64,000 nucleotides of DNA from Neocallimastix lanati (nom. inval.) (GCA_016946835.1 JACVTC010000107.1:52501-116500); one strand, 5' to 3'. Positions 30,954 through 41,910 are shown, counted from the stretch's first letter. Translations and numbers: made by a program. The notes: a model not told the origin generated them from the letters alone.

Positions 30954-33770
30954 ATGAATATGTTTAATATTGATGAATTAATTAAATTAATTCGAAATTC
31001 GACAGAATTAACTAATATAAAAAATTATTTAGAAATTAATAAAGTTAAAATAAATAATTTAAATAATAAACATTTCGATATAATACTATATGTTATTGAA
31101 TATTGTAATTATTATGATATCATAAAGTACTTTATTAAGGAATGTGAATATGACACTTTTGATTATACCTTATATAATTTTGCATACCGTTCTAGTCAAG
31201 TACCACTATTTACTGCCATTGCAAAAAACAAATTTAAAGTGGCAGATTTGTTAATAAAGAATGGGGCTTCCATTAATTATTGTATAAATGATTTTGATTG
31301 TCGTAAAATAAACATTGTTGAATATTATTGTTTTGTTAAAAAGATTAAAGATTTTAATCAATTGCAATTAAAATATATTTTAAAAAGAGGATTTGAAAAG
31401 AAAAATATAAAAACATCTTTAATTACAAAATTTGTTTATCATAATCGAACAGATTTACTAGAAACAATCTTTAAACATTACATATTTGATAATTTATTTA
31501 TATTAAAATTGTTACATATTTATAAAAATAAAACACCTTTTTCGAGAAGTTCTTTTCAAAATGAGATAATTAATGAAAAAAACAAAATATCCATAGAAGA
31601 AGAAGTTTACCAAAAAACCCTTTTTCGTGTTAATTCAGATGTTTTAAGCCTTCTTTATGATTACGATAGAGATGATCTTCTTATTGAAAGAATTAATAAT
31701 TATCGAATACTGGAAAAAGCTGTACTTTGTAATAATTATGATTTAGTGGAAAAGATATTAAATAATAAATCATTTGAAATTTCCTTATTCTCTTTTAAAA
31801 ATATTTTAATTCAAGCTTGTCATGTCTATGATGGTAAACTAGTGATGCAACTTCTTATTCAAAGTCTCTTAAATCATAATATTTTTGATATAAAGAAAAG
31901 TGAGTATTTTGAAAGTATTTTGGTGGAAGCTAGTCGTATGAATCGTGTTTATTTAAAGGAAGCTATTGAAAATAGTAAAAGCTATAGGGACACTTTAAAA
32001 TATCTAATAGAGATATTATTTAATATTACTTCTCAAAATAGAACTACAGTAGATCTATCATTTGTTAAAGATGGCAATTCTTCTTATTTATCATTAATTA
32101 TAAATGCACTTATTAAGATAAATGACTTTGAATTAATTAAAACGTTAGTTGAAAATGAAGAATTAAAGTTGAATTTAAACCTAAAGGATAAAAATGGTGA
32201 ATTCCCTATTATAACAGCAATTGACACTAATTCCATAACAATTTTTAAATATTTAATTGAACATGGTGCCAATCCAAATACTATCATTAAAGATAATTAT
32301 AGACATGGTGTTACGTTACTGTCATCAGCACTGTCTGAAAGAAAACATGAAATTGCTAAATATTTATTGAAGGAAAATTTATTAAATTTCACTGAAAATG
32401 ATGCTTGCAATGATTATACTCGTTCATTAGTGAGGGAAAATTATCAAGATTATCCACCATCCTTGATCCATGCTATATATAAAAATGATGTTAAAACTGT
32501 CCGCTCCTTAATTATCCCATTAAAGGATGAAAGAGATAAGAGTAATAGTAATAATAATAGTAACAGCAATGAAAGTTATCCTACTGATGAAGATAACAAA
32601 AATTATTTATTTTTAAATAAACCAAAAACTGATACCACTTTTAAATTTAAATATAAATTTACTGCTTTAATTTTTTCTTATCTATTAAAACATGAAGCCA
32701 TCTTTAATATATTATCTGAAAAATTTGATATTAACGAAAAAGATGGTTACGGCAATACTATACTGTATTATGCAATTCTTAAAGAAGATATTCAAATGGT
32801 TAATAAATTAGTGGACTTAGGAGTTGATATTAATTATGTCATAGATGATAAAAATTCAGATTATCATTATGCCTTGGAAATTTCAATATATACTGGTAAT
32901 AAAGATATCTTTTATTGTCTTCTCAATCATGATAATATAAGTTTAAATTTAATGAATAATGCAAAGGAATCTTTACTGATGACTATTGTTAAAAGTTCAA
33001 GTACCTATTTCACTGTAGATGATAAAATGATTATGATGAAGGATACGTTAAGAAGAGGCTCACGTGTTAATCTTCATCGTTCCGATTGTTATTCTCCTCT
33101 TATTTATGCAATACAAGAGAATTCACTACCTTTGGTTCAATTATTAATTGAAAAAGGAGCTCAAGTTAATTTTATTAATAAATTAGATGAAAAATCCCCA
33201 TTAGAATTTGCAATAGAGAAGAAATCCTTAGGAATTGTTAAGTTATTAATAGAAAATGGTGCAAATATTAATATGAGTATTGGTAGAGGAAAGTCGTCAT
33301 TGCTATGGTTGGCATTGAAACAAGGTGATAGAGATATTGTTAATTATTTAATATCACAACATATTGATTTAGATTTTAAGGATGATATTAATTATTCAGA
33401 TTTAATTGAGATCTATGAAACTAATAAGATATTCAATGAATTTAATCAATTATTACAGTATAACATAAGACATATCAGTAGTTTTTTAATACAACAAATT
33501 ATTAATAATAATAGGTTAGATCTATTGAAAGTATTACTTGATCATCATTTAAATATAGAACAAAAAGATAGTAAAGGAAATACTATTTTAGTCAATGCTA
33601 TAAAAGCAGGTAAAATTCCTATTGTAAATTATTTAATTGAACAAGGTGCTGATGTTTATAGTGTTAACTCAGAGGGAAAATCGATTTATGATATTAGTTA
33701 TATCCATTGTAATAATTATAATGGTAGATATATCTATCAAAAAATTTGTAGTATTGTAGGAATAAAATAA
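30954..33770 (+). CDS. Large ankyrin-repeat protein
   Basis: A single-exon frame of 938 residues. Ankyrin units are clear at about 66-96 (PLFTAIAKNKFKVADLLIKN), 415-445 (ITAIDTNSITIFKYLIEHGA), 450-478, 605-635 (YGNTILYYAILKEDIQMVNK), 640-672, 712-742 (PLIYAIQENSLPLVQLLIEK), 746-776 (PLEFAIEKKSLGIVKLLIEN), 780-808 and 880-912 (TILVNAIKAGKIPIVNYLIE). The stretch between 100 and 400 looks like degenerate helical repeats of the same type. A Ser/Asn run at about 527-537 is an insertion typical of this genome. There is no signal peptide, membrane segment or catalytic domain, so a cytosolic binding scaffold is most likely. Partner unknown. The start is preceded by an A-rich leader and no earlier in-frame ATG is plausible. 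Confidence 0.92.
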   Translation: MNMFNIDELIKLIRNSTELTNIKNYLEINKVKINNLNNKHFDIILYVIEYCNYYDIIKYFIKECEYDTFDYTLYNFAYRSSQVPLFTAIAKNKFKVADLLIKNGASINYCINDFDCRKINIVEYYCFVKKIKDFNQLQLKYILKRGFEKKNIKTSLITKFVYHNRTDLLETIFKHYIFDNLFILKLLHIYKNKTPFSRSSFQNEIINEKNKISIEEEVYQKTLFRVNSDVLSLLYDYDRDDLLIERINNYRILEKAVLCNNYDLVEKILNNKSFEISLFSFKNILIQACHVYDGKLVMQLLIQSLLNHNIFDIKKSEYFESILVEASRMNRVYLKEAIENSKSYRDTLKYLIEILFNITSQNRTTVDLSFVKDGNSSYLSLIINALIKINDFELIKTLVENEELKLNLNLKDKNGEFPIITAIDTNSITIFKYLIEHGANPNTIIKDNYRHGVTLLSSALSERKHEIAKYLLKENLLNFTENDACNDYTRSLVRENYQDYPPSLIHAIYKNDVKTVRSLIIPLKDERDKSNSNNNSNSNESYPTDEDNKNYLFLNKPKTDTTFKFKYKFTALIFSYLLKHEAIFNILSEKFDINEKDGYGNTILYYAILKEDIQMVNKLVDLGVDINYVIDDKNSDYHYALEISIYTGNKDIFYCLLNHDNISLNLMNNAKESLLMTIVKSSSTYFTVDDKMIMMKDTLRRGSRVNLHRSDCYSPLIYAIQENSLPLVQLLIEKGAQVNFINKLDEKSPLEFAIEKKSLGIVKLLIENGANINMSIGRGKSSLLWLALKQGDRDIVNYLISQHIDLDFKDDINYSDLIEIYETNKIFNEFNQLLQYNIRHISSFLIQQIINNNRLDLLKVLLDHHLNIEQKDSKGNTILVNAIKAGKIPIVNYLIEQGADVYSVNSEGKSIYDISYIHCNNYNGRYIYQKICSIVGIK

Positions 33771-33875
33771 AAATTTAAAAAAAAAAAAAATTTTTTTTAT
33801 AAATAAATTAAAAGTTTAAAACTATTGTATTGTATGTATATATATATATGTAATATGTAATTAATATACTATCTT

Positions 33876-33908
<33 letters not shown>

Positions 33909-34238
33909 AATTAATATTATTATTTTCTTTAATTATTAAAATATATCTAATTATTAATAAATAATAAAATAATAATATAAAAAAAAAAAAAAATAATATT
34001 TAATAATTAAATATTATTAAACATTTGAATTCATCATTATTATATCAATTTTTAATTTGTTTTTATATTTAATTTTTTTTTTTTTTTTTATTTTATTTTC
34101 ATTTCGGATAATTTTTCTCTAAATTAATTTAATTATATAATAATTATTATTTCATTATTTCCAAAAAAAAAAAAAAAAAAAGTAAAATTATGATTTAGTT
34201 TAAAAAAAAAAAAATTAAAATTAAAATTTAAAAAAATA

Positions 34239-34304
<66 letters not shown>

Positions 34305-34558
34305 AATAAATTAATGTTATAAAAAGGAAAATATTAATTAAAATAAAGAGTAATATATATATATAATTTAAAAAAAGTTATATAATGATTAATAATAATA
34401 ATTATATATGGAAAAATAAAAAAAAAAAAAAAAGAAAAGAAAAAAAATATTTTAAAAATTTTATTAAAATTTTTATTTTGTGTATGAAAATTTAAAAAGT
34501 TAATAAATAAAAGAAAAGATAAAAAAAAATATTTAATTGAAAATTTTATACAATAATA

Positions 34559-34589
<31 letters not shown>

Positions 34590-34685
34590 TAATAAATTAA
34601 ATAATAATAATAATAGATTGAATTTATTGAGATATAAAAATATAATATTAATATTTATATATATATATATATATAAAAGAGAATA
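33771..34685. other. Intergenic, low complexity
   Basis: Spacer between two same-strand genes with an (AAAT)n array at about 34239-34304 and AT tracts just before the next start. No gene or RNA signature is visible. Confidence 0.6.
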
Positions 34686-35492
34686 ATGTTAAAAAAACCA
34701 TTAGATACAACAGGATTCATATGTCGATGTTGGTATGTTGAACTTTTTCTGAAAAAAGTAATAAAATATCGTTTTGAATGTCATGACTATACATGGGAAT
34801 TAGAAATTTCATTAATAGATGATACCCCCGGTCGTATTAAAGTATCATTAAAACGACTTGGATCGGAATTAAAAAAAAGATATCGTAACAGTTACTCTCA
34901 GTCTAGAGATTTAATTAATGATAATCTGTCCTATTTTTCAAATGAAAATGTAGTTAATAAATATGTTCCATCAAAATGTCCTCTAGGAAAAAATACATAT
35001 GATAGATTATATAATCATAAAAAACAATTAGAAAAATTATTTCAAATTTCCGGAATTGTAAAAATGAAAGGTTCCAAGGATACCATGCTTAAAACAACCA
35101 CAGAAATTGATAGCTTAATTGATCTTCATAGTAAAAATAAAAATAAAAAATATAATAAAGATCTGAAGGAGGAAAAGGGGACCCCATGGACTATTTCTTA
35201 TTTTATAAGAAGTTCTCCAAGAAGTCATAATGATTCTGATTATTCTTTTGTTACGGTAGATCCAAGTGAATGTCAATCCATTTTTTTTGAGGTAGATGGA
35301 GGGATTTGTTGTTGTAATTGTGGTGGATATACCTATCCTATTCTAAATATCATTGAGAGAACAAATTTTAATGAATTAAAAAATCGTTTAAATAAAATTA
35401 ATTATGTTAATGGAAATAGTACTAACATTTCAAAATCTACTTCAAGTGGTCTCTATGGTCGAGTGAAAAAATCTCTTTCATCCGGTAATTAA
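34686..35492 (+). CDS. Unknown 268-residue protein with Cys cluster
   Basis: Single-exon frame with normal dictyostelid codon use (TAA stop, frequent AAT, GAA, TCA). I recognise no family. Visible features are an N-terminal FICRCWYVELF segment, a basic middle (SLKRLGSELKKRYR), and a Cys cluster with Gly near the end (GGICCCNCGGYTY, about residues 205-217) that could bind a metal or be palmitoylated. A Ser/Gly-rich tail closes the protein. No signal peptide or membrane helix. It lies 295 bp before the Arg/Ser repeat gene on the same strand. The sequence does not look like translated low-complexity DNA, so I regard it as a real gene. Confidence 0.75.
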   Translation: MLKKPLDTTGFICRCWYVELFLKKVIKYRFECHDYTWELEISLIDDTPGRIKVSLKRLGSELKKRYRNSYSQSRDLINDNLSYFSNENVVNKYVPSKCPLGKNTYDRLYNHKKQLEKLFQISGIVKMKGSKDTMLKTTTEIDSLIDLHSKNKNKKYNKDLKEEKGTPWTISYFIRSSPRSHNDSDYSFVTVDPSECQSIFFEVDGGICCCNCGGYTYPILNIIERTNFNELKNRLNKINYVNGNSTNISKSTSSGLYGRVKKSLSSGN

Positions 35493-35787
35493 TTAAAAAT
35501 ATAATAAAATATAAAAATAACTATTCCAATAATTATAATAATTAAAATAATTAAAAAAATAAATGATATAGATATATATTTATATATATAATATAATATA
35601 ATATAATTATTATTAAAAAAAAAAAAAATTAAAAAAAAAAAAAAAATGAATAAATAAATAATATTTATATATAAAAATATATATATATACAATTATTAAT
35701 TTAATATATATATATAAATTTTATATAATATTTTATAACACTTTATAATTTCAAAATTATGTATATGTAGAAAATGATTTAAATAAT

Positions 35788-38700
35788 ATGTCTAATAAAA
35801 GTAGTAAAAGTGATTTAATGACCAACTGGTTACAACAAAATATTTATATTAATCGACATGCAAATATGGATGAAGGTAATCTTCAGTTATACAATTATAA
35901 AAGTGATAATAATAATGGAATTAATTATTATAATTATCTCTATACTAATAAAATAAGAAATACTGAAAATAATAGTAAGGAAAAAGATCTTTATAAAATT
36001 ATTAGTGTTGAGGATAACGGAGTAGATCGTAATAAAATTATTAGTGATGCGATGAAAGAATACCAAAAAGATCTTATTCGTTCCAAACGTAAAAAGGAGA
36101 GAGAGAGAGAAAAACGATTAAAAAATTCGGAAAAATATCGTTCTAATGATCAAACGAATGATAGATCTTATGGAGAACGAGGAGGAGGAGGAAGAAGAAG
36201 AAGAGGAGAAAAAGAAGAAGGAGAAGAAGAAGGAGAAGAAGGAGAGGAAAAAAAAAAACATATTTGTTATTGTCATTGTCATCATTATCAAAAATATGAA
36301 CATGAAGAATACCAAAAATGGGAACATCGATCCTTTGAATTTGGATATTTTGGAGTTTTTATTCATAAAAATACTAAAATGAAAAAAAATAGTAGACATA
36401 CTAATAAGAGTTATTCTTCTTCCGTTCCTTCTAATGATCACTATTATTATTCTGTGCAAATTCCAAAATCAAATAACAGTAATAATAATAATAATAATAA
36501 TAATAATAGTAGTAGTAATAGTAATAATAGTAATAATGATGATAATGATAAACAGGATAAGATTGTCAGTATAGATAATAATGAGAATGAAGTAAAAAAT
36601 GAAGGTTATAGAAATCCAAAAAGTAAAGAAGATATTGATAATTTTTTGTTACAAGATGATAATGATTATGGAGAAATGATAGTAGTTCCATGTAAAAAAT
36701 ATTATAACTCCTTAAAAAAAAATAACTTAGAAAAGGTTCTGAAGGATAGCTATGTTCATGTTTTAACGGAAAAGGATATAGAAAATCTTCATCATGGACA
36801 ATATTTCAGCAAGGGACCATTAAATGGAAATGAAAATTATACTCCTAGATTCATTCAGAAGGCAGAATCGGAAGATTCATTGCTACGAGTCGTTAAAGAA
36901 TGCTTTAGTGATCCAGCGACTCAAAAGGAAGTTACTTCCTTATTAAAAGATAATAATGATTCCAGATCCACAATAGAATCATATGATGATGATAAAAATA
37001 ATAGTAAAAATGAAAGTAAAAGTTTTAGTGATATTAATTTAGATAAATATGATTGTTACAGAGATAGTAATGGTAGTTTATTTATGAAAAATATTGAGAA
37101 GGAAGGTTATGATTATAAAAATTATAAAGTTTTAGAACGAAATAGAAAGAATAATATATTTTATAAAGATTATAAAGTACTTTTTAATATTAAAGATCAT
37201 TACCCTAATAATAGTAATACTCATTCTCATTCTCATTCTCACTATGGTTCATGTTCACGTTCACGTTCACGTTCTCGTCCACGTTCTCATTCTCACTCTC
37301 ACTCTCGTTCACGTTCTCATTCTCATCCTCATTCTCACTCTCACTCTCGTTCACGTTCTCAATCTCATCCTCATTCTCACTCTCACTCTCGTTCACGTTC
37401 TCAATCTCATCCTCATTCTCACTCTCACTCTCGTTCACGTTCTCAATCTCATCCTCATTCTCACTCTCACTCTCGTTCACGTTCTCAATCTCATCCTCGT
37501 TCTCATCCTCATCCTCATTCTCATTCTCATTATCATTCTCATTCACGTTCACGTTCTCGTCATTCTCATCATCCACATTATCATTTTCATTCAAATACTA
37601 GAGGTAGTCATTCTAGAAATCATCATTCAAGAAAGAATAGATCAAGTTCAAGTAATACAGGAAATTATACTTCCGATGAATATGACAGTAAGAATCATAA
37701 TGAAAAATTAAGAACTAATGAAACGAGAAATAAGGGAGAAAGAGGTCGTAGTCGTAATCGAAATGGCAGTTATGGTCGTAGTAGTAGTAGTAGTAGTAAT
37801 TATAGTGGTAGTAGCAGAAGTGGTAATAGAAGTTATAGTCGTAGTCATAGTAGACATAGAAGTAAAAGTAGAAATAGAGGAAGAAGAAGAAGCCTTTCTG
37901 GAAGTAGTTATTCAAGAAATGATAAAGAAGAGGATTATAGTTCCACAGATGACTATTCATCAGATTATTATGATAATGAAATAAATAGAAGTAGAAGTAG
38001 AAGTAAAGGTAGAAGTAGAAGTAAAGGTAGAAGTAGAAGTAAAAGTAGAGGTAGAAGTAAAAGTAGAGGTAGAAGTAGAAGCAGTTTTAGAAGTCAAAGT
38101 AGTGATTACAGTCTAAGTCAAAGTAGAAGTAGAAGTAGAAGTAGAAGTAGAGGTAGAAGTGAAAGTAGAAGTAGAGGTAGAAGTGAAAGTAGAAGTAGAG
38201 GTAGAAGTGAAAGTAGAAGTAGAGGTAGAAGTGAAAGTAGAAGTAGAGGTAGAAGTGAAAGTCGAAATAATGATTATAGTCATAGTAGAAGTAGAAGTAG
38301 AAGTAGAAGTAGAAATAGTGGCAGTGGTAGTGGTAGTGATTGTAACAGAAGTCAAAGTACGGATAGACATGAATATTCTAGAAGTCGTCACACCGGAAGG
38401 AAAATAAATTTTGTTGATGAAATTCCTAGTACTGATGATGAAGAAAGAATAAGGATTAAAAAAAATCATAGTGATTTTGAAATAAGTATTAGTAGGAGTA
38501 AAAGTAGAAGTAGAAGTAGAAGTAGAAGTAGAAATAGAAGTAGGAATAGAAGTAGGAATAGAAGTAGGAATAGAAGTAGGAGTAGGAGTAGGAATAAGAG
38601 TAGAAATAGAAATGAAGATAAAAATAAGATTAAAAATAGAAATAAAACTAAAACCAACAGAGATCCAAGCCCATACAAAGAGAAGCACAATCATCGTCAA

Positions 38701-38913
38701 CATCAAAGCCATAATAATTCTAATAATCATTATGATCCTTATGATCATCATAACCATCATAATCATCCAGCACATAAATCGGAACGAAGTAATAATGATA
38801 AAATAAAAAAGAAAAAGAGTAGTGGACATCATAAAAATCATAAATCCTCTCATCCAATAATGAAAACTAGTGATTATTTTTATGATTTAGTGAATTCAAA
38901 TTATTATCAATAA
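35788..38913 (+). CDS. Arg/Ser/His-repeat protein, SR-like
   Basis: A single-exon frame of 1041 residues. The N-terminal third is mixed: a basic helix (about 85-112), an Arg/Glu tract, a Cys/His cluster (HICYCHCHH, about 157-166), a poly-Asn run (about 231-241) and a globular-looking part (VVPCKKYYNSLKKNNLEKVL...SEDSLLRVVKECFSDPATQK, about 290-390). From about 475 on it is repeats. One block is 14-residue units HSHSRSRSQSHPHS, one is 8-residue units SRSRGRSE, and last come Arg/Ser/Asn dipeptides, then a His-rich end. RS dipeptide domains are typical of splicing and nuclear-speckle proteins phosphorylated by SR kinases. No RRM is visible, so an SRRM-like or RS-only scaffold in the nucleus is the best inference. 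His/Ser units are unusual. Confidence 0.85.
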   Translation: MSNKSSKSDLMTNWLQQNIYINRHANMDEGNLQLYNYKSDNNNGINYYNYLYTNKIRNTENNSKEKDLYKIISVEDNGVDRNKIISDAMKEYQKDLIRSKRKKEREREKRLKNSEKYRSNDQTNDRSYGERGGGGRRRRGEKEEGEEEGEEGEEKKKHICYCHCHHYQKYEHEEYQKWEHRSFEFGYFGVFIHKNTKMKKNSRHTNKSYSSSVPSNDHYYYSVQIPKSNNSNNNNNNNNNSSSNSNNSNNDDNDKQDKIVSIDNNENEVKNEGYRNPKSKEDIDNFLLQDDNDYGEMIVVPCKKYYNSLKKNNLEKVLKDSYVHVLTEKDIENLHHGQYFSKGPLNGNENYTPRFIQKAESEDSLLRVVKECFSDPATQKEVTSLLKDNNDSRSTIESYDDDKNNSKNESKSFSDINLDKYDCYRDSNGSLFMKNIEKEGYDYKNYKVLERNRKNNIFYKDYKVLFNIKDHYPNNSNTHSHSHSHYGSCSRSRSRSRPRSHSHSHSRSRSHSHPHSHSHSRSRSQSHPHSHSHSRSRSQSHPHSHSHSRSRSQSHPHSHSHSRSRSQSHPRSHPHPHSHSHYHSHSRSRSRHSHHPHYHFHSNTRGSHSRNHHSRKNRSSSSNTGNYTSDEYDSKNHNEKLRTNETRNKGERGRSRNRNGSYGRSSSSSSNYSGSSRSGNRSYSRSHSRHRSKSRNRGRRRSLSGSSYSRNDKEEDYSSTDDYSSDYYDNEINRSRSRSKGRSRSKGRSRSKSRGRSKSRGRSRSSFRSQSSDYSLSQSRSRSRSRSRGRSESRSRGRSESRSRGRSESRSRGRSESRSRGRSESRNNDYSHSRSRSRSRSRNSGSGSGSDCNRSQSTDRHEYSRSRHTGRKINFVDEIPSTDDEERIRIKKNHSDFEISISRSKSRSRSRSRSRNRSRNRSRNRSRNRSRSRSRNKSRNRNEDKNKIKNRNKTKTNRDPSPYKEKHNHRQHQSHNNSNNHYDPYDHHNHHNHPAHKSERSNNDKIKKKKSSGHHKNHKSSHPIMKTSDYFYDLVNSNYYQ
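37330..37500. repeat. 42-bp coding tandem repeat (four units)
   Basis: Four near-identical 42-bp units encode HSHSRSRSQSHPHS within the SR-like gene. All Ser codons here are TCT or TCA and Arg codons CGT, so the DNA is a C/T-rich strand that also leaves the complementary frame open. Confidence 0.9.
38142..38270. repeat. 24-bp coding tandem repeat (five units)
   Basis: Five units encoding SRSRGRSE, written entirely with AGT (Ser) and AGA/GGT codons, in contrast to the TCT/CGT block 640 bp upstream in the same gene. Confidence 0.9.
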
Positions 38914-39715
38914 TATTAAAATTTTATTATTATAAAAAAAAAAAATTTTTTTTTTAAATTTATTTTAATTATATACCATAATTATCATCTTATTTCCATT
39001 ATAAAATAATGTTTTTTTTTTATTATAGATAACTTGGTGGTTAGTAATACTTTTTTTTTTTTTTTTTTTTTTTCTAAAAAAAAAAAAAAGAAAAATTAAA
39101 TGAATTTTAAAAGATGTATAATTCAATATATATATATATATTTTAAATAAAAAAAAATAACAATTACTGTTAATATATTTCATTAAATAATATATATATA
39201 TATACATTTATATATTTATTATTTTTATTTTTATTTATTTTTATTTTATATTATATTTTTTTCAATATTATACTAAATATACAATAGAAAATTTAGCTAT
39301 ATACAGTTTTAGATAATAAATTAATGTAAATTATAATTAAAATAAAAAAAGTTTGAATAAAAAAAAAAAAACTTTTTTTTTTATGATAAATTAAAAAACA
39401 ATAAATAAATATTTATATATAATAATCATTAAATAAATAAATAAAGTATTTATTTTTTAAAATTTAGTAAAGGATTATTAAAAAAAAAAAAAATACCTAT
39501 TAATAATCATTAAAACATTTTTATTATTTTTAAAAAGTATTCATTTAATTAAAAATAAAATATATATATATATAGTAATTAAATTTTTTTCATTTAATTA
39601 TTTAATTTTAATTATTTATTTTCATTTATGTTAATTTATTTTGTTTAGGTTTTTTTTTAATGTACCATAAAAAAAAATTTTTTTTTAAAAATATAATTTG
39701 TATTATTATTATTAT

Positions 39716-39754
<39 letters not shown>

Positions 39755-40510
39755 TGAACCATTAATTCATTTATGTAAATTAAAATATTAAAAAAATATT
39801 AATGAATAAAGTTTTAGTATTATTTTTTTTTATAGTTAATTAAAATATTTTTATGGTAATATAGACCTTAAAAAAAAACGTGATTATAAATATTGACAAA
39901 TAAATTTAAATGTACCCACTCATTAATTATTATATATATATAAAAAAAAAAATTTTTTTTTTTTGTTTTATTTGATAATTAATAAAAATTTAGGTGACAT
40001 TTAAGATTTTCTATTATTATTATTATAATTATTATTATAATTATCATTATCATTTATTATTATAAGCATTAATGTTGAAATAAAAATTAAAAATGGAAAA
40101 TTCAATTATGAATATTATTATATTATTAAAATTGTTAATATATAATTAATTAAGGAAATTCAACCTTTTCATTTTATTTTATTAAACTTTTATTTAAACT
40201 TAATGGAACTTATAATTTTTAATTTTATTATATATATATATAATTGTATTACCTTTTTTTTTAAAAAAAGGAAATAGTAATTATTTTTTTTTCTTTTTTT
40301 TTTTTTGTTCGAGTCTAAAATTTTTAAAAAAAATTATTATAAATATTTATTGAATGAAAAGAGTTATATATAAAATTATTAAAAATTATTAGGTAGTGAT
40401 TTTTTAGTTAAATATTTCTTATTCCCTTCATAAAGAAAAAAGAAAAAAAAAAGTTTTTTTTTTCTATTCAGAAATTCTTTAAAAAATATATATATATATA
40501 TAAATAAAAT
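38914..40510. other. Intergenic, A/T-rich, no gene seen
   Basis: 1.6 kb between two plus-strand genes. It contains T runs (39051-39075, 39719-39752) and AT tracts. No coding or RNA features found. Confidence 0.6.
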
Positions 40511-41910
40511 ATGTCTGAAGCTAAACTACAAGATTTATTAAATATATCTGAAGCTATTCCTAAAAGCAAAAGATTTTCAAATCATTCAACAACAAGTGAA
40601 TATTATATTTATTTTATAATATATATTAAATAACATTGTATTATAATATATTATACTATATTTTTTAAATATATACATTTTTTTTTTTAAAAAAATAATT
40701 ATTTAATGATTAACATTTAATTATTATATAAATTATATTATTGAAACCAGAAATATTTAAATACTATAAAATTTTGATTCTTTTATTTTATTAATGAAAA
40801 TAGTTAAATATAAACATTCTAAGAATGTATTAACTAACCTAACCTAATTCTATTTTTTTTTTTTTTTAAATAATATTAATAGAATTATTAGAATTATGGA
40901 ATGCTATAGCAATTTATACCGAGGAATTGTTATTAAGTAAAAAGGTAATTTTATTTTAATAGGGTATATGTGTTTTATTAAAATTAATTATAATATAAGA
41001 AAAGTTATAATTTTAAAATATATATATATATATATATATTTTTTTTTTACAAATATTCTTGAATTTTTGAACTATTTATACTGATTTTGAAATAATTATT
41101 GTATTTTTATTATTCTCTATAAAAATATTATCATTATTATTTATAAATAAACAATAATAACAATAATAATAACAATAATAATAATAATAACAATAATACT
41201 AATAATAATTTAATTACAAAAATTATATATGTCAATAAAAAAAAAAAAAATAAAAATAAAATGAAAAAAATAAAATAAAATAAAATAGGCACCTGAATTT
41301 CCAGGTATAGGCATATTTTATATTAAAAGAAATTATGCAGCCTCACCAGAAGAATTTTCGCCTCATTTTTTCCCAACACCAAGATTTTTTAATGGATTTA
41401 ATAGTTATTATTATGGAAATAGTGTCAAATCAAATGTACCTAATAAAATACCATTAAATTACTCAATTATTGCTTCAAGAATGGGATGGGGAAGACCAGA
41501 TGTTGAAATGGGAGTAAGAGATATTTTGACTTGTATTAAGACATCTGTCGAATCAGGTACAAATTTAAGTTTAGCCATGGGAACTATGGGAACATTAAAA
41601 ATTACTAGTACAAATGTTGATATGAGGTTATTATTATTATTTTATTTATATTTATATTTATATTTATATATAATTATAAAAAGAAAAAAAAAAATAAGAA
41701 AAAGAGAAAAAGAACAAAAAAAAAAAAAAAAAAAAAAAGGAACTTTATTTATTTAAAATCTAATATATTATATATATATAATTATTAATTATTTATTTAA
41801 TAATTTATAAATAATATTTTGTCATTAATTTATATAGGTTTTCACCAAAAATAACAAATATTTTATTGAAAAAATATCGTCTACCAAACTTTGGTATTCA
41901 TGCATACTAA
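40511..41910 (+). CDS. CCDC81-type HU-domain protein
   Basis: Four exons (40511-40595, 40883-40944, 41289-41626, 41838-41910) join in phase to 185 residues. After a 28-residue lead, the first HU-like unit reads LLELWNAIAIYTEELLLSKKAPEFPGIGIFYI. The second reads RPDVEMGVRDILTCIKTSVESGTNLSLAMGTMGTLKIT and ends in KITNILLKKYRLPNFG. This two-unit arrangement (helix pair, then a strand with PGxGxF and later GTLxI) matches the HU/IHF-superfamily domains at the N-terminus of eukaryotic CCDC81, a protein linked to centrosomes and cilia. The coiled-coil C-terminus of animal CCDC81 is absent, so this is a minimal HU-only form. DNA binding is possible by fold but not shown. The first intron carries a branch-like CTAACCTAACCTAA about 35 nt before its acceptor. 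Confidence 0.72.

Noticed and set aside
34239-34304. (AAAT)n array considered as a possible CRISPR-like or regulatory repeat
   Set aside because: A plain 4-bp microsatellite without spacers; no CRISPR array is expected or seen in this nuclear genome.
37205-38853. Several open frames over 100 codons opposite or out of frame with the SR-like gene
   Set aside because: Repeats written with few codons keep all frames open. Only the 1041-residue frame extends through non-repetitive sequence at both ends.
40308-40318. TTCGAGTC resembling a tRNA T-loop
   Set aside because: Four of five T-stem pairs are possible, but the upstream sequence is only A/T runs without A box or anticodon arm.
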